Source: Terriglobia bacterium (GTDB lineage: Bacteria > Acidobacteriota > Terriglobia > JAIQFV01). Taken from it: DNA of 64,000 bases. The stretch lies in the NCBI GenBank assembly GCA_020073085.1, contig JAIQFV010000003.1, positions 124,001 through 188,000 on the forward strand, read 5' to 3'. A program made the position numbers and the translations under genes. Within the stretch, counting starts at the first letter, position 1. Every line of letters begins with the position of its first letter. Positions 43,553-54,506 of the stretch are shown piece by piece. The notes below the pieces were generated by a model. That model worked only from the letters and a program-made list of their open reading frames with translations, made no database searches and was not told the origin of the DNA.

Positions 43553-44367
43553 GAGGCCCGTTGATCCTGCTCGCTCATTCGTTCCGGCGGGTGCGGACTC
43601 TCGTCCTGGTGATGGGAGTTTTGCTGGCCGCCTTTCAGGTGTTTCTGATCATTGTGGCGAGATCGCTTCAGTCATCCAATGCGTTCGCGCAGATTGGCTC
43701 GATGATTCCTCCGTTCATGCGCGAGATCATGGGGCCTTCCATCACGAGCTTTCTATCCTTCGATGGACTCGTCTGTGTGGGGTATTTTCACTTGGCCGTG
43801 ATGGGTTCGCTGGTCGCGCTTTCCATGACCCTTTCGACCACCCCGACCTCGGAAATTGAAACCGGCTTCATGGATTTAATCCTGGCCCGCCCCTTGGCGC
43901 GCCACTGGATCATCACGCGATCGATCCTGGTGACGACGGTCTCTACGGTGGCGCTCCTTGTCATGATGATGATCGGCACCTGGGGCGGCCTTAAGACGCT
44001 TGCCCCCAGAGACGTGGCGTGGCCGGCGCCAGGACTGATTCTGTCGCTTGCCGCCAACCTGGGGCTGCTCATGCTGTGCTGGAGTGGAGTCGCCATGGCG
44101 ATCGGCGCCGCATCTCGACGTCGGAGTGTGGCCGGGGCGCTCGTGGGTCTCCTCGCACTGGCGACGTTTCTTCTGGACTATATTGCGCGCGCTTGGCCCC
44201 CGGCCGAATCGGTCGCCTGGATGTCTCCCTTTCGGTATTACAGCCCGTTTGAGTTGTTGATGGGCAGTCCACTGCCAGCCAGGAACCTGATCGTGCTCGC
44301 AGGCATAGCCATAGCGGGATTTGTGCTCGCCTATATTCTGTTCTCCCGAAGAGATATCTCGCAATGA
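43549..44367 (+). CDS. ABC-2 type permease
   Basis: A 272-aa membrane protein with six helices, beginning [20 protein letters not shown] and with the ABC-2 block [20 protein letters not shown] before helix 3. Partner of the ATPase that overlaps its start. Its stop overlaps the start of the acetyltransferase-like fragment at 44364 (ATGA). Confidence 0.88.
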   Translation: MRGPLILLAHSFRRVRTLVLVMGVLLAAFQVFLIIVARSLQSSNAFAQIGSMIPPFMREIMGPSITSFLSFDGLVCVGYFHLAVMGSLVALSMTLSTTPTSEIETGFMDLILARPLARHWIITRSILVTTVSTVALLVMMMIGTWGGLKTLAPRDVAWPAPGLILSLAANLGLLMLCWSGVAMAIGAASRRRSVAGALVGLLALATFLLDYIARAWPPAESVAWMSPFRYYSPFELLMGSPLPARNLIVLAGIAIAGFVLAYILFSRRDISQ

Positions 44368-44567
44368 CCACAGCCAGGGTCGGCCAGCGGAGCGGGGTGG
44401 CTCGCGTCCTGGTGGCCCGCCTGGGGTTTCGTCTCGAGGGTTATTCGCCCCGCTATCTGAAGATCGCAGGGCGCTGGCGAGATCACGAGCGCTGGGCATT
44501 GCTTCGCGAGAAGTGGGAGGGTCGACGGAGAGTCAAGAGAAGGCGGTTATTGAAGCCACGGAAATAA
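44364..44567 (+). pseudogene. C-terminal remnant of a RimJ/RimL-like acetyltransferase
   Basis: A 67-codon frame overlapping the permease stop. It holds [20 protein letters not shown] then [17 protein letters not shown], which is exactly the end of RimJ-type GNAT proteins ('..vLeklGF..EG....Yl.I.GrWrDH..yaLl.eeW'). The acetyl-CoA-binding part is missing, so it cannot be a working enzyme. The ATGA overlap is by chance or indicates a fusion at the deletion point. It may still be translated. Confidence 0.65.
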
Positions 44568-44692
44568 GGAGTGATTAGGGCCGAGGGGCTAGGCGCCGAG
44601 GCGCACTTGGACTGCAGGCCTAGAGAGAACAAAGGGAAGGGCACCTGTCCCCCAACAGAAGGCAGGTTGAATATTCCAATCGGTTTGAGGTC

Positions 44693-47600
44693 TCATTCAG
44701 ACGCCAGTCCCGACGTGGCGCGACGCAAGCGCAAGCGCTGGGCCCAAGTCTGAAGCCGGTCGAGGTAGAGGTAAACAACCGGGGTAGTGAACAGCGTCAG
44801 CATCTGGCTCAGGATGAGGCCTCCGACGATGGTGAGACCCAGCGGACGGCGGAGTTCAGCCCCGGTGCCCCCCCCGATGGCGAGCGGCAAGGCCCCCAGC
44901 AAGGCCGCCATCGTGGTCATCATGATGGGGCGAAAGCGGAGCAGGCATGCTTGATAAATCGCCTCTAGGGGCGGCTTGCCCCGGATGCGTTCCTCCTGAA
45001 TGGCAAAATCAATCATCAGGATGGCATTTTTCTTAACAATGCCGATCAATAGGATAATCCCGATCAGCGCCATCACGTTGAGGTCGGTATGAAAGATAAA
45101 GATCGCGAGCAGCGCCCCCACACCGGCCGAAGGGAGGGTCGAGAGGATCGTAATGGGGTGGATATAGCTTTCGTAAAGTACCCCCAGCACGATGTAAACA
45201 GCTGCGAGAGCGGTCAGAATTAAAACAGGCTGGCTGGAAAGTGAATCCTGGAAGGCCTGCGCCGTGCCCTGGAAGTTGGCGTGGACATTTGCCGGCAACC
45301 GGATTTCACGCTCTGCCTCTTTGACGTCGCGCACGGCATCGCCCAGCGCGGTGCCCGGCGCCAGATTAAACGAGAGCGTGATGGCGGGGAAGATCCCCTG
45401 ATGGTTGACGGAGAGGGAACTGTACGACGTCTCATAGTGCGAGAACGTGCTGAGGGGGACCAGGCTGCCCGTCTTTGAAGCGACGTAAATGGACTTGAGC
45501 GCCTCCGGATTCTTCTGAAACTCGGGCGCCACTTCCAACACCACATGGTATTGATTCAGGCCCTTATAAATATTGGAGACCTGCCGCTGGCCGAAGGCGT
45601 CGCCCAGGGCGGCGTCAATGGCGGTCATGGAGACACCGAGCCGGGAGGCGGTATCCCGGTCCACGACCAACTGGGTCTCAAGACCGTGGTTCTGCGAATC
45701 ACTGTTCGCATCCCTGAGTTCGGGGATCTTTTTCAGGCGTTCTAACATGAGGGGCGCCCAGTAATTCAAGTCCTGCAGGGTATCGGCCTGCAAGGTATAC
45801 TGGAACTGTGAATTACTCCCGCGTCCGCCCACATTAACGTCCTGGACGGCCTGAAGATATAACGTGGCCCCGGGGATATGGGCCAACTTGCCGCGCAGCC
45901 GGGCGATCACCTGGTCGGCGCTCATCTTGCGCTCCGCCAGGGGCTTCAGCTGAATAAACATGCGTGCCGTGTTCCCGCTGCTGGTTGATGCCGTGACGGT
46001 GTCAACCGTCGCGTCATCCTGAACTATCCTGGCGAAAGCCATCATCTTGTCGGTAATGGCTGAAAAAGAGATGTCCTGATCGGCCACGATGCTTCCTGTC
46101 AATCGACCCGTGTCTTGTTGGGGGAAAAAGCCCTTCGGCACAATGATGAAGAGGTACACGTTGACGCACGCAGTCAGAATAGTCAAAGCCAGCACCACCG
46201 GCTGATTTCGCAAAACCCATCGCAAGCCGATGTGGTAGGTGTTATAAAGCCAGTTAAAGCCCCCTTCGGCGATGCGGTAAGCCATGCCATGTTCGCGCTT
46301 TTCGTGGCGCAGAAAGCGCGCGCATAACATCGGGGTGGTCGTCAGGGACACGAGCAAGGAGACGGTAATAGCCACGCTCAGCGTCACGGCAAACTCCCTG
46401 AACAGCCGCCCCACAATACCGCCCATCAAAAGAATCGGGATGAACACAGCGATGAGCGAGGTGCTCATCGAGATCACCGTGAATCCTATTTCGCGCGCGC
46501 CCTGCAACGTCGCCTGCATCGGCTGCATGCCCGCCTCGAGATGCCGGGCGATGTTCTCAATGACCACGATGGCATCGTCTACCACGAACCCGGTGGAAAT
46601 GGTCAGGGCCATCAAAGAAAGGTTGTCGACGCTATAGCCCAGCAGGTACATCACCCCAAATGTGCCCACCAGTGAAAGCGGAACGGCGATGCTCGGAATC
46701 GCGGTGGCCCAGGGGTTCCGCAAGAAGGCGAACACCACCAAAACCACCAGCACGATGGAAAGCATCAGCGTGATTTCGATATCCTTGATCGAGGCCCGGA
46801 TGGTAGTGGTGCGGTCGAGAATCACACCGAGATGGATGGACGGGGAGATCGAGTTTTGCAGAACCGGCAGGAGCCCGAAGATGCGATCCACGGTTTCAAT
46901 CATGTTGGCCCCGGGCTGGCGGAAAATCGGCATGATCACGCTTGGTTTTCCGTTGGACACTCCGGCATTCCGGGTGTTCTCCACGGAGTCTGTGACCGAG
47001 GCGATCTGATCCAATCGGACGGGCGCCCCGTTCTTCCATGCCACGATGAGAGGGCGGTACTCCTTCGCCTTAAATAACTGGTCCGTGGTGTTGATCTGCC
47101 AGGACTCGTCCTGATTCGAAAGTTGGCCCTTGGGACGGTTCGCATTGGCCGTAAAAAGGACGGAGCGGACCTGGTCCAGACTGATCCCGTACGCGTTAAG
47201 CTGGTTGGGATTCACATCCACCCGGACCGCCGGCCGGGCGCCTCCCCACACAAAAACCTGCCCTACCCCTTCTACCTGAGAGAGTTTTTGGGCCAGAATG
47301 GAGTCCGCGGCATCGTACACCTCCCCGCGGGGTATGTTTTCGGAGGAAAGTCCCAGCAAGAGAATGGGGGCATCGGCTGGGTTGACCTTGCGGTACCAGG
47401 GCTGGCCGGGGAGATCGGCCGGAAGCTGGCCTCGGGCAGCATTGATAGCGGCTTGGACGTCGCGGGCGGCAGCGTTAATGTCGCGGTTCAGATCGAATTG
47501 CAGCGTGACGTTGGTTGAGCCCAGTGAACTGGAGGAGGTCATCTGGGTCACGGCGGCGATGCGGCCGAACTGCCGCTCGAGAGGAGTGGCCACGGCCGAA

Positions 47601-47791
47601 GCCATCGTCTCCGGGCTCGCTCCCGGCAGTCCGGCGTTCACCGAAATCGTGGGAAAATCGACCTGCGGCAAGGGGGCGACGGGAAGAAAACGAAACGCGA
47701 CTGCTCCCGCCATCAGGATCGCCAGGGTGAGAAGCGAGGTCGCGACGGGGCGGCGAACAAAGGGCGCCGAAATGTTCGAAGAAATATTCAA
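44693..47791 (-). CDS. mdtC: RND multidrug efflux permease, MdtC-like
   Basis: Inner-membrane pump subunit of the HAE-1 family, 1032 aa, twelve helices with two large periplasmic loops. Motifs: [20 protein letters not shown] at the N-terminus, the proton-relay Asp pair in [40 protein letters not shown] with the conserved Lys, and [20 protein letters not shown]. Starts 3 bp after mdtB. Two different RND permeases in one operon imply a heterotrimer as in E. coli MdtBC. No TolC-type outer-membrane gene is present, so a partner encoded elsewhere is likely. Confidence 0.95.
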   Translation of the reverse strand: MNISSNISAPFVRRPVATSLLTLAILMAGAVAFRFLPVAPLPQVDFPTISVNAGLPGASPETMASAVATPLERQFGRIAAVTQMTSSSSLGSTNVTLQFDLNRDINAAARDVQAAINAARGQLPADLPGQPWYRKVNPADAPILLLGLSSENIPRGEVYDAADSILAQKLSQVEGVGQVFVWGGARPAVRVDVNPNQLNAYGISLDQVRSVLFTANANRPKGQLSNQDESWQINTTDQLFKAKEYRPLIVAWKNGAPVRLDQIASVTDSVENTRNAGVSNGKPSVIMPIFRQPGANMIETVDRIFGLLPVLQNSISPSIHLGVILDRTTTIRASIKDIEITLMLSIVLVVLVVFAFLRNPWATAIPSIAVPLSLVGTFGVMYLLGYSVDNLSLMALTISTGFVVDDAIVVIENIARHLEAGMQPMQATLQGAREIGFTVISMSTSLIAVFIPILLMGGIVGRLFREFAVTLSVAITVSLLVSLTTTPMLCARFLRHEKREHGMAYRIAEGGFNWLYNTYHIGLRWVLRNQPVVLALTILTACVNVYLFIIVPKGFFPQQDTGRLTGSIVADQDISFSAITDKMMAFARIVQDDATVDTVTASTSSGNTARMFIQLKPLAERKMSADQVIARLRGKLAHIPGATLYLQAVQDVNVGGRGSNSQFQYTLQADTLQDLNYWAPLMLERLKKIPELRDANSDSQNHGLETQLVVDRDTASRLGVSMTAIDAALGDAFGQRQVSNIYKGLNQYHVVLEVAPEFQKNPEALKSIYVASKTGSLVPLSTFSHYETSYSSLSVNHQGIFPAITLSFNLAPGTALGDAVRDVKEAEREIRLPANVHANFQGTAQAFQDSLSSQPVLILTALAAVYIVLGVLYESYIHPITILSTLPSAGVGALLAIFIFHTDLNVMALIGIILLIGIVKKNAILMIDFAIQEERIRGKPPLEAIYQACLLRFRPIMMTTMAALLGALPLAIGGGTGAELRRPLGLTIVGGLILSQMLTLFTTPVVYLYLDRLQTWAQRLRLRRATSGLASE

Positions 47792-47794
47792 CGC

Positions 47795-50700
47795 CTATTC
47801 TCCCGCCGGCTCCCCAAGGGGATTGCCAATCTGCAAATGGACCCTCCGTGCCAACCAGTCAAAGGCCAGGTAAATCACGGGGGTGGTATAAAGTGTCAGC
47901 AGTTGGCTGAGGACCAATCCGCCGACAATGGTGATGCCAAGAGGCCGGCGCAGTTCGGACCCGACCCCTGACCCGAGGGCCAACGGCAATCCACCGAGCA
48001 GCGCCGCCATGGTGGTCATCATGATGGGGCGAAAGCGCAACAGGCAGGCCTCGTAAATGGCATCGAGCGGCGACTTGCCCTCCTTGCGCTCGGCCTCGAG
48101 GGCGAAGTCGATCATCATAATGGCGTTCTTCTTCACGATGCCGATCAGCAGAATCATCCCGATGAGCGCGATGACGCTGAACTCCGTCTTGCACAATAGG
48201 AGCGCGAGAATCGCGCCGACGCCGGCCGAAGGGAGCGTCGAAAGAATCGTGATGGGATGAATGTAGCTTTCGTAAAGGATGCCCAAGACAATGTAGACAA
48301 CGATGATTGCGGCCAGAATCAGGATGGGCTCGTTGGCGAGAGACGCCCGGAATGCAGCGGCCGTTCCCTGGAAACTCGTTTGAATGCTGGGGGGCATGCC
48401 GAGTTCCTGCTTGGCCCCGTCAATGGTGCTGACGGCCTCCCCCAGCGAAGTGCCCGGGGCCAGATTGAACGACAACGTGACCACCGGGAACTGCCCTTGA
48501 TGGTTGATGGCCAGGGCGGTCGTGGAGGGCACAAATCGCGTGAAGGAACTCAGCGGGATCTGCTGGCCCGTCGTCGAGTGCACATAGATGTCCTTGAGCG
48601 AGTTGGGGTCTTTCTGAAACTCCGGAGCCACTTCCAGGACCACGTGGTACTGGTTGAGCTGGGTGAATATGGTGGAGACCTGCCGCTGACCAAAGGCATC
48701 GTAGAGCGTATCGTCAATGGTCTGCGGAAGAATGCCCAGCCGTGAGGCCGTGTCACGGTCAATCTCCAGGGTGGCGAGCAGGCCCAGGTTCTGCTGGTCA
48801 CTGGCAACATCGCGCAATTCGGGAATCTTCTGCATCTTGTCGATCATGCGCGGCGTCCAGTAGGCGAGTTCCTTGGAGTCAACATCCTCGAGACTGTATT
48901 GAAATTGCGTGCGGCTGACGCGATCCTCGACGGTGAGATCCTGCACCGGCTGCATGAATAGCGTGATGCCCCCGACTTTCTGGAGCGCCGGCTGCAGTCG
49001 CCGGATGACATCCGAGGCCGAGAGCCGACGCTCCTCGAGCGGCTTGAGGTTGATTTGAATCCGCCCGCTGTTGACCGTGGTGTTTGCACCATCAATTCCG
49101 ATGAACGAGGAGAGGCTTTCAACGGCGGGATCCTGGAGGATAACACGCGCCAACGCCTCCTGCCGCTGCGCCATCGCCGTGAAAGACACATTCTGCGGCG
49201 CATCCGACACTCCGAGGATGACCCCGGTGTCCTGTACCGGGAAAAAACCCTTGGGAACAAACACGTACAGGAGAATGGTTGCCACCAGCGTGCCCGCCGT
49301 GATGACCAACGTCGTTCCTCGATAGCGCAGGACAAATTGCAGCGTGCGTCCGTAAAAAGCGATGATCGCCTCAAACCACTCTTCCGACTTCCGGTAGAAC
49401 CAGCTCTGCCTGTTCTTCTCGTCGCTCTTCAGCAGCTTGGCACACATCATCGGGGTGAGGGTCAACGACACAACCGCTGACACGAGGATCGTAACCGCCA
49501 AGGTGACTGCAAATTCACGGAACAGCCGGCCCACGATGTCGCCCATGAAGAGCAACGGGATCAACACCGCGATCAGAGACACCGTCAGCGAAACAATCGT
49601 AAACCCGATCTGCTCCGCTCCCTTGAGCGCAGCCTGAAGCGGCGATTCTCCCGCTTCGATAAAGCGGCTGATGTTCTCTATCATGACAATGGCGTCATCG
49701 ACCACGAAGCCAGTGGAGATGGTCAGCGCCATCAGGGTGAGGTTGTTCAGGCTGTAGCCGAGCAGGTACATGACCCCGAAGGTCCCGACAATGGACAAGG
49801 GCACGGCAATGCTTGGGATGACGGTGGCGGAGACACTGCGCAAAAACAGGAAAATGACCATGACCACCAGCGCCACGGTCAACATGAGCGAGAACTGCAC
49901 GTCCGCCACCGAGGCACGAATCGTCGTGGTGCGATCCGTCAGGGCATTGACCTTCACGGAGGCGGGCAGCGAAGCCTGCAGTACTGGGAGAAGCTTTTTC
50001 ACCCGGTCAACCACCCCGATAATGTTGGCGCCCGGCTGCCGCTGGATATTGAGAATGACGGCGGGCTTGTCGTTGGCCCAGGCGGCCTGGTTGACATTCT
50101 CAGCACCATCGATGACCGAAGCCACGTCGCTCAGCCGCACGGGGGCGCCGTTGTGAAAGGCTACAATCAGGGGCCGGTAGTCGTTGCCCGAGGTAAGCTG
50201 GTCGTTTGCCCCGATGGTGTAGGCCTGCTGAGGTCCGTCAAAATTCCCTTTGGCTTGATCCACATTCGCCTGCCCCAGTGATACGCGAAGGTCTTCCAGA
50301 CTCAATCCATAGGAGGCCAGGGCCGTCGGGTTCGCCTTGATCCGCACCGCCGGACGTTGGCCCCCGCTGATGCTTACCAGACCCACCCCGGGAAGCTGCG
50401 AAATCTTTTGCGCCAGGGTCGTGTCGGCCAGGTCCTCCACTTTGGAAAGCGGCAAAGAATCGGACGTGAGTGCGAGCGTCAAGATGGGGGCGTCGGCAGG
50501 ATTGATTTTGGAATAGATCGGGGGATTGGGCAGGTCGCGAGGTAAGAGCTGGGAAGCGGCGTTGATCGCCGCCTGGACTTCCTGCTCGGCCACGTCAATA
50601 TTGAGGTCGAGCACGAACTGCAAAGTGATAATCGAGCTCCCGAACGAGCTCGTGGACGTCATCTGGTTCAGGCCGGGGATCTGGCCGAACTGCCGTTCCA

Positions 50701-50899
50701 AGGGGGAGGTGACCGATGACGCCATCACGTCCGGGCTGGCGCCGGGATAAAATGTAACGACCTGGATGGTGGGATAATCGACCTGCGGCAATGCCGAAAC
50801 CGGCAGTTGCCTGTATGCCACGAACCCCGCGAGCAAAATTCCCACCATCAACAGGCTGGTGGCCACAGGCCGTAAAATGAATGGCCTCGATGGACTCAT
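47795..50899 (-). CDS. mdtB: RND multidrug efflux permease, MdtB-like
   Basis: Second RND pump subunit, 1034 aa, a diverged sister of MdtC. Motifs: [20 protein letters not shown], the Asp pair in [40 protein letters not shown] and [20 protein letters not shown]. Its ATG overlaps the stop of the adaptor gene (ATGA) and its stop is 3 bp before mdtC, so the three genes are one transcript with coupled translation. Confidence 0.95.
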   Translation of the reverse strand: MSPSRPFILRPVATSLLMVGILLAGFVAYRQLPVSALPQVDYPTIQVVTFYPGASPDVMASSVTSPLERQFGQIPGLNQMTSTSSFGSSIITLQFVLDLNIDVAEQEVQAAINAASQLLPRDLPNPPIYSKINPADAPILTLALTSDSLPLSKVEDLADTTLAQKISQLPGVGLVSISGGQRPAVRIKANPTALASYGLSLEDLRVSLGQANVDQAKGNFDGPQQAYTIGANDQLTSGNDYRPLIVAFHNGAPVRLSDVASVIDGAENVNQAAWANDKPAVILNIQRQPGANIIGVVDRVKKLLPVLQASLPASVKVNALTDRTTTIRASVADVQFSLMLTVALVVMVIFLFLRSVSATVIPSIAVPLSIVGTFGVMYLLGYSLNNLTLMALTISTGFVVDDAIVMIENISRFIEAGESPLQAALKGAEQIGFTIVSLTVSLIAVLIPLLFMGDIVGRLFREFAVTLAVTILVSAVVSLTLTPMMCAKLLKSDEKNRQSWFYRKSEEWFEAIIAFYGRTLQFVLRYRGTTLVITAGTLVATILLYVFVPKGFFPVQDTGVILGVSDAPQNVSFTAMAQRQEALARVILQDPAVESLSSFIGIDGANTTVNSGRIQINLKPLEERRLSASDVIRRLQPALQKVGGITLFMQPVQDLTVEDRVSRTQFQYSLEDVDSKELAYWTPRMIDKMQKIPELRDVASDQQNLGLLATLEIDRDTASRLGILPQTIDDTLYDAFGQRQVSTIFTQLNQYHVVLEVAPEFQKDPNSLKDIYVHSTTGQQIPLSSFTRFVPSTTALAINHQGQFPVVTLSFNLAPGTSLGEAVSTIDGAKQELGMPPSIQTSFQGTAAAFRASLANEPILILAAIIVVYIVLGILYESYIHPITILSTLPSAGVGAILALLLCKTEFSVIALIGMILLIGIVKKNAIMMIDFALEAERKEGKSPLDAIYEACLLRFRPIMMTTMAALLGGLPLALGSGVGSELRRPLGITIVGGLVLSQLLTLYTTPVIYLAFDWLARRVHLQIGNPLGEPAGE

Positions 50900-52140
50900 T
50901 GCGACCGTCCCCCGGCACCTCTGGCCCCACCGCGCCCGCCTTGACCACCTCTTTGACCGCCTCCGGGTCCGCCCGCCCCAGCCGTTCCACCGGTCGGCGT
51001 CCGGGCATCAATCTTGCTTCCGTCTTGCAGCTTGTCCTGCCCGTCAACCACAACCGATTCTCCGGGCCGGAGCCCTTCGTTGATCCCCACGTAACTGCCC
51101 GAGGTCAAAGCGATCGTCACAGGACGGATTTTCGCGGAGTCGCCACCCGTGACGACATAGACGTATGCTCCCTGTGGACCGCGCTGGATTGCCGCAGCAG
51201 GGACAACGGTGAGGCCGCGGCGGGTATCAACCAGCAGGTGGACGTTGACGAACTGATTCGGGAAAAGGACGTTGTCTTCGTTCCCAAAAACGGCCTTCAG
51301 CTTGTAGGTCCCGGTATTGGGATCGATTTGATTGTCGATCGTGAGGAGCGTTCCGCTGGCCAGTTTTGTCGTGTTGTCGCGGTCGTAGGCGTCGGCAGGA
51401 AACTTCACTCCGTCACGCAGTTTCTTGTAGACCAGCGGGAGCTGATCCTGCGGGAGCGTGAAGATCACCGCAATCGGCTGAAGTTGCGTGATGACCACCA
51501 GACCGTTGGGATCGTTGGCGTGAATGATGTTGCCCTGGTCGACCAGGCGGAGACCAATCCGACCGCCGATGGGCGCCGTGATTCGACAGTAGGTCAAATT
51601 CAGTTTCTGATTGTTGATCTGTGCCTGGTCCGCGCGAACGGACCCTTCGAGCTGATTCACCAGAGCACTTTGCGTATCGAATTGCTGCCGTGGGGTAACC
51701 CCCTCCTGCGATAATTTTTGATATCTTGCATAATCGATTCGGGCCCCATCCAGCTGGGCCTGGTCCTTCGCCAGTTGCCCTTGCATCTGGTCCAACGCCA
51801 CCTGGTAAGGGCGTGGATCAATTTGAGCAAGAAAATCTCCAGCCCGCACGAATTGGCCTTCGCGAAACACCACCTCGACGAGTTGTCCGTCCACCCGACT
51901 CTTCACGGTAACTGTGTTGAAGGCCGTGACCGATCCCAAACCCTCCAGATAGACAGGGACATCTCTACTTTCTACCGGGGCCACAGCAACAGGCACTGCA
52001 CGTCCTGCGCCCGGGCCCGGCTTCCCTGCGGACGCCTCCTGAGAGCGCGCTCTCAGCTTGTAGGCACCCCAGGCGACTCCAGCCAAAAGGATCAGGATCA
52101 GGAGCCAAAGCCAATAGCGTTTGTGCGCGCGCACCTTCAT
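50896..52140 (-). CDS. mdtA: RND periplasmic adaptor subunit, MdtA-like
   Basis: Membrane-fusion protein linking the pump to the outer-membrane channel. One N-terminal membrane anchor ([20 protein letters not shown]), then the lipoyl/barrel-sandwich half [20 protein letters not shown] and [21 protein letters not shown] coiled coil follows, with [20 protein letters not shown] as the second lipoyl half. The C-terminus is an unusual Gly/Arg-rich tail of about 30 residues ([14 protein letters not shown]), probably disordered. Start set at ATG 52140 behind GAGGAGG; ATG 52206 is an alternative. First gene of mdtABC. Confidence 0.94.
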   Translation of the reverse strand: MKVRAHKRYWLWLLILILLAGVAWGAYKLRARSQEASAGKPGPGAGRAVPVAVAPVESRDVPVYLEGLGSVTAFNTVTVKSRVDGQLVEVVFREGQFVRAGDFLAQIDPRPYQVALDQMQGQLAKDQAQLDGARIDYARYQKLSQEGVTPRQQFDTQSALVNQLEGSVRADQAQINNQKLNLTYCRITAPIGGRIGLRLVDQGNIIHANDPNGLVVITQLQPIAVIFTLPQDQLPLVYKKLRDGVKFPADAYDRDNTTKLASGTLLTIDNQIDPNTGTYKLKAVFGNEDNVLFPNQFVNVHLLVDTRRGLTVVPAAAIQRGPQGAYVYVVTGGDSAKIRPVTIALTSGSYVGINEGLRPGESVVVDGQDKLQDGSKIDARTPTGGTAGAGGPGGGQRGGQGGRGGARGAGGRSQ

Positions 52141-52415
52141 TTCCTCCTCTTTGACGCTTGGTGGAATTCGGGTATTACTCCCCTCCAGGGGACTATAGGC
52201 GGACATCATGGCACCTTTGATATATAAAAAGTTCGAATTTATCATGACGCAAACCGGACGTCCATCGTTACATCGAAGAACCGAGTCCGGGGCCGTGGGG
52301 TGAAGACAGCGAAAAACTGCTGCCCCCTTCCACTACCGTCCTTTACAAACTACTCCTGATTTTAACCCTGCCTCTCGTTTACCCGTTCCATCGTCCATAG
52401 AATGATCTTTTGGAC
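52141..52415. other. Divergent region between mdtA and arsR
   Basis: About 275 bases up to the arsR promoter. The far-left part may code for an extra 22-35 residues of MdtA if the upstream ATG is used. No RNA gene or repeat is visible. Confidence 0.45.
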
Positions 52416-52447
52416 TTGATATGTTCAATACTTCTAGTATTATTGAA
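52416..52447 (+). promoter_or_regulatory. arsR promoter and operator
   Basis: A -35-like TTGATA (52416-52421) and -10 TATTAT (52438-52443) with a 16-bp spacer. The inverted repeat TTCAATA (52424-52430) and TATTGAA (52441-52447) covers the core promoter. TTCAATA resembles half-sites of ArsR/SmtB operators. The ATG follows at 52450, about 7 bases after the -10, so the mRNA would be leaderless and self-repressed. Confidence 0.6.
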
Positions 52448-52449
52448 AT

Positions 52450-52806
52450 ATGAAGAAGCCACCTGTCAACAGCCCATTCAATGACATTATCCGGTACGCC
52501 GACATGCTGGCCGCCATGGGAACCGAGTCCCGACTCCATATTGTAAGGCTGCTACTGGCTGCACATCCGGACGGCATGGTGGTCGGTGAGATTCAAGAGG
52601 AATTGGGGATTTCACCCTCTAACCTGTCACATCATCTGGAAAAACTCAAACACGAGGACCTCGTCCAGGTAACCCGGGAAGGCACATTCCTGCGTTACCG
52701 GGCGAATACCGAAGCCCTGAAAGAACTCCTGACCTTTCTGTATGCTGAATGCTGCACGCGCTCAAAGGCCATCGACCCCGATCAAATCGTTCAACTTTCC
52801 ACCTAG
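52450..52806 (+). CDS. arsR: ArsR-family repressor
   Basis: A 118-aa winged-helix repressor. [20 protein letters not shown] and [20 protein letters not shown] (recognition helix) are diagnostic. The C-terminal helix carries the vicinal pair in [11 protein letters not shown], which in arsM-linked ArsR proteins is thought to be the As(III) site, rather than the N-terminal CxC of classical ArsR. No ribosome site before the ATG, consistent with the leaderless promoter. The downstream gene is an arsenite methyltransferase, so the signal is very probably arsenite. Confidence 0.9.
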   Translation: MKKPPVNSPFNDIIRYADMLAAMGTESRLHIVRLLLAAHPDGMVVGEIQEELGISPSNLSHHLEKLKHEDLVQVTREGTFLRYRANTEALKELLTFLYAECCTRSKAIDPDQIVQLST

Positions 52807-52814
52807 GAGGAACA

Positions 52815-53648
52815 ATGGAGAACCCGAATATCAAGGAAGTGGTAAAACAGAAGTACGGTCAGGCTGCTTTGAGGGTAGTCGGAGGCGCCAAGACCTCCTG
52901 TTGCAGCCCGGTCTCGACCTCCGTCTCGGTGTGCGATGACCCCATCACAAGCAGACTTTACGATCTGGAGCAGACGAGCGGGCTGCCTGACACGGCAGTG
53001 CTGGCCTCCCTGGGCTGTGGCAATCCGACTGCCCTCGCCGAGCTGAATCCTGGTGAGACCGTCCTCGATCTGGGTTCAGGCGGGGGCATTGATGTCCTCC
53101 TGTCCGCCAAACGCGTCGGTCCCGCCGGGAAGGCGTACGGTCTGGACATGACCGATGAAATGCTGGCGCTGGCAAACGAAAACAAGCGGAAAGCCGGAAT
53201 CGATAATGTTGAGTTCCTCAAGGGTGAAATCGAGCGCATCCCACTGCCGGATAATTCCGTGGATGTCATCATCTCAAATTGCGTGATCAATCTCTCGGCC
53301 GATAAGGACCGGGTGCTCGCGGAAGCATTTCGGGTGCTGAAGCCGGGCGGAAGGTTTGCCGTCTCCGACGTGGTGACTCGAGGCGAAATCCCTTCCGACA
53401 TCCGGAAGAGCGTGTTGCTCTGGGTGGGCTGTGTGGCGGGAGCGCTGGACGAGAACGAGTATCGAGGAAAATTGAGAAAGGCGGGTTTTGAAGACATCGA
53501 CCTGGAACCTACGCGCATCTATCGGGTGGCCGATGCCCTGAACTTTTTGACTGATCAGGGGATCGACGTGGCGGTCATCGGCCCGCAAGTGGACGAGAAG
53601 TTCATGAGCGCCTTCATTCGTGCCCGTAAGCCGGTAGACAGCAGGTGA
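52815..53648 (+). CDS. arsM: Arsenite S-adenosylmethionine methyltransferase
   Basis: Cytosolic enzyme that methylates As(III) to volatile or less toxic forms. The 277-aa product has the SAM motif [20 protein letters not shown]. The three Cys needed for As binding are visible: Cys68 in LASLGCGNP, Cys156 in [12 protein letters not shown] and Cys206 in [10 protein letters not shown], which fit CmArsM Cys72/174/224. An extra Cys29-Cys30 pair lies in [14 protein letters not shown] precedes ATG 52815, 8 bp after arsR. The following GTG overlaps its stop. Confidence 0.95.
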   Translation: MENPNIKEVVKQKYGQAALRVVGGAKTSCCSPVSTSVSVCDDPITSRLYDLEQTSGLPDTAVLASLGCGNPTALAELNPGETVLDLGSGGGIDVLLSAKRVGPAGKAYGLDMTDEMLALANENKRKAGIDNVEFLKGEIERIPLPDNSVDVIISNCVINLSADKDRVLAEAFRVLKPGGRFAVSDVVTRGEIPSDIRKSVLLWVGCVAGALDENEYRGKLRKAGFEDIDLEPTRIYRVADALNFLTDQGIDVAVIGPQVDEKFMSAFIRARKPVDSR

Positions 53649-53776
53649 TCACTGGCGAACACTATCGCGACCAGTTCGAGGCGTCTACGGCCGATACAAC
53701 TTCGACTGGATTGAACCCGGAACCCGCGGCCGTTTTGAATCAAATCGGAATCGATATATTCCGGACAGTGACGTAA
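53645..53776 (+). pseudogene. arsC-like (LMW-PTP arsenate reductase) fragment lacking the P-loop
   Basis: A 43-codon frame whose GTG overlaps the arsM stop (GTGA). It reads YRDQFEASTADTTSTGLNPE then PAAVLNQIGIDIFRT. This is the second segment of thioredoxin-linked ArsC proteins ('..rFEvySAGt.PtglnP.aV.VM.EIGIDIS..'). The preceding P-loop (CxGNSxRSQMAE) is absent, so it cannot reduce arsenate. The match is weak in places (STADTTST for SAGTHPT), but the position after arsR-arsM supports it. Confidence 0.45.
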
Positions 53777-54110
53777 GGCCATGCAGGAATTGTCTGGACA
53801 GCTTCTCTCGGTTTTATGCAAAATGCGGGATGACACCCGGAAGAGCATCCTTGACTTCATGGGGGAAACTTGGATCAAAAGACCTGATTCTGAGAAATCC
53901 TCTGTTCCATGCCGTGGAGGCTACTGGTCGTTCACGGCAAGCTATTTGTAACGAACCATTCGGTGATTTCCGTCCACCATTGTTAGCGAAGCGTTGTTTT
54001 CAATTTAACTGCAAGGGTTGAAGGGCCAGGGCGCGAATTTCGGCATGACGCGGATGGTTTGGGATGCGGAAGGGAACACAACGCTGCAGCATTGATCCAT
54101 GGAGGAAATG
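53777..54110. other. Intergenic region after the ars genes
   Basis: About 330 bases. A 57-codon frame starts at 53780 (MQELSGQLLSVLCKMRDDTR) without ribosome site or family match. Probably more decayed sequence. Nothing else visible. Confidence 0.4.
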
Positions 54111-54506
54111 ATGGCATTTGCTGTTGATTTCCGGGACGACGGACGGACGTTGCTGTTGTCGGGCACGGGAGTCGTGACCGGGCGCGAAATCATTCATGTG
54201 AAAGAAACGCTCCTGACTCAACAGGAGCAGGTGCGCAGTGTTACCCGGGCCATGGTCCTTTTCGCCGAAGTAACGGTCTTGGAGGTTTCGACCGAAGAAA
54301 TCCGCCGGGTCGTCGGATTGGATCAGCAACTGGCAAGGCTGGCCCCTCACCTCGCTGTGGCCATCGTGGCTCCCAAGGATTACATGTTTGGCCTTGCGCG
54401 CACCTGGGAAGCCCTGGTCGACGGCGCCGGTTGGCAGACAGGTGTCTTTCAGACCCGTTCGGATGCAGCGGCCTGGCTGGAGGCGGTCCAGATAACACCC
54501 GGGTAG
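54111..54506 (+). CDS. STAS/SpoIIAA-like small protein
   Basis: A 131-aa soluble protein, MAFAVDFRDDGRTLLLSGTG. Repeating blocks are EVSTEEIRRVVGLDQQLARL, LAVAIVAPKDYMFGLARTWE and TGVFQTRSDAAAWLEAV. This is the layout of the SpoIIAA-like/STAS-related hypothetical family frequent in Acidobacteriota. GGAGG at 54101-54105 lies 5 bases before the chosen ATG; the ATGs at 54099 and 54108 are alternatives. No kinase or phosphatase partner adjacent. Role unknown. Confidence 0.72.
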   Translation: MAFAVDFRDDGRTLLLSGTGVVTGREIIHVKETLLTQQEQVRSVTRAMVLFAEVTVLEVSTEEIRRVVGLDQQLARLAPHLAVAIVAPKDYMFGLARTWEALVDGAGWQTGVFQTRSDAAAWLEAVQITPG

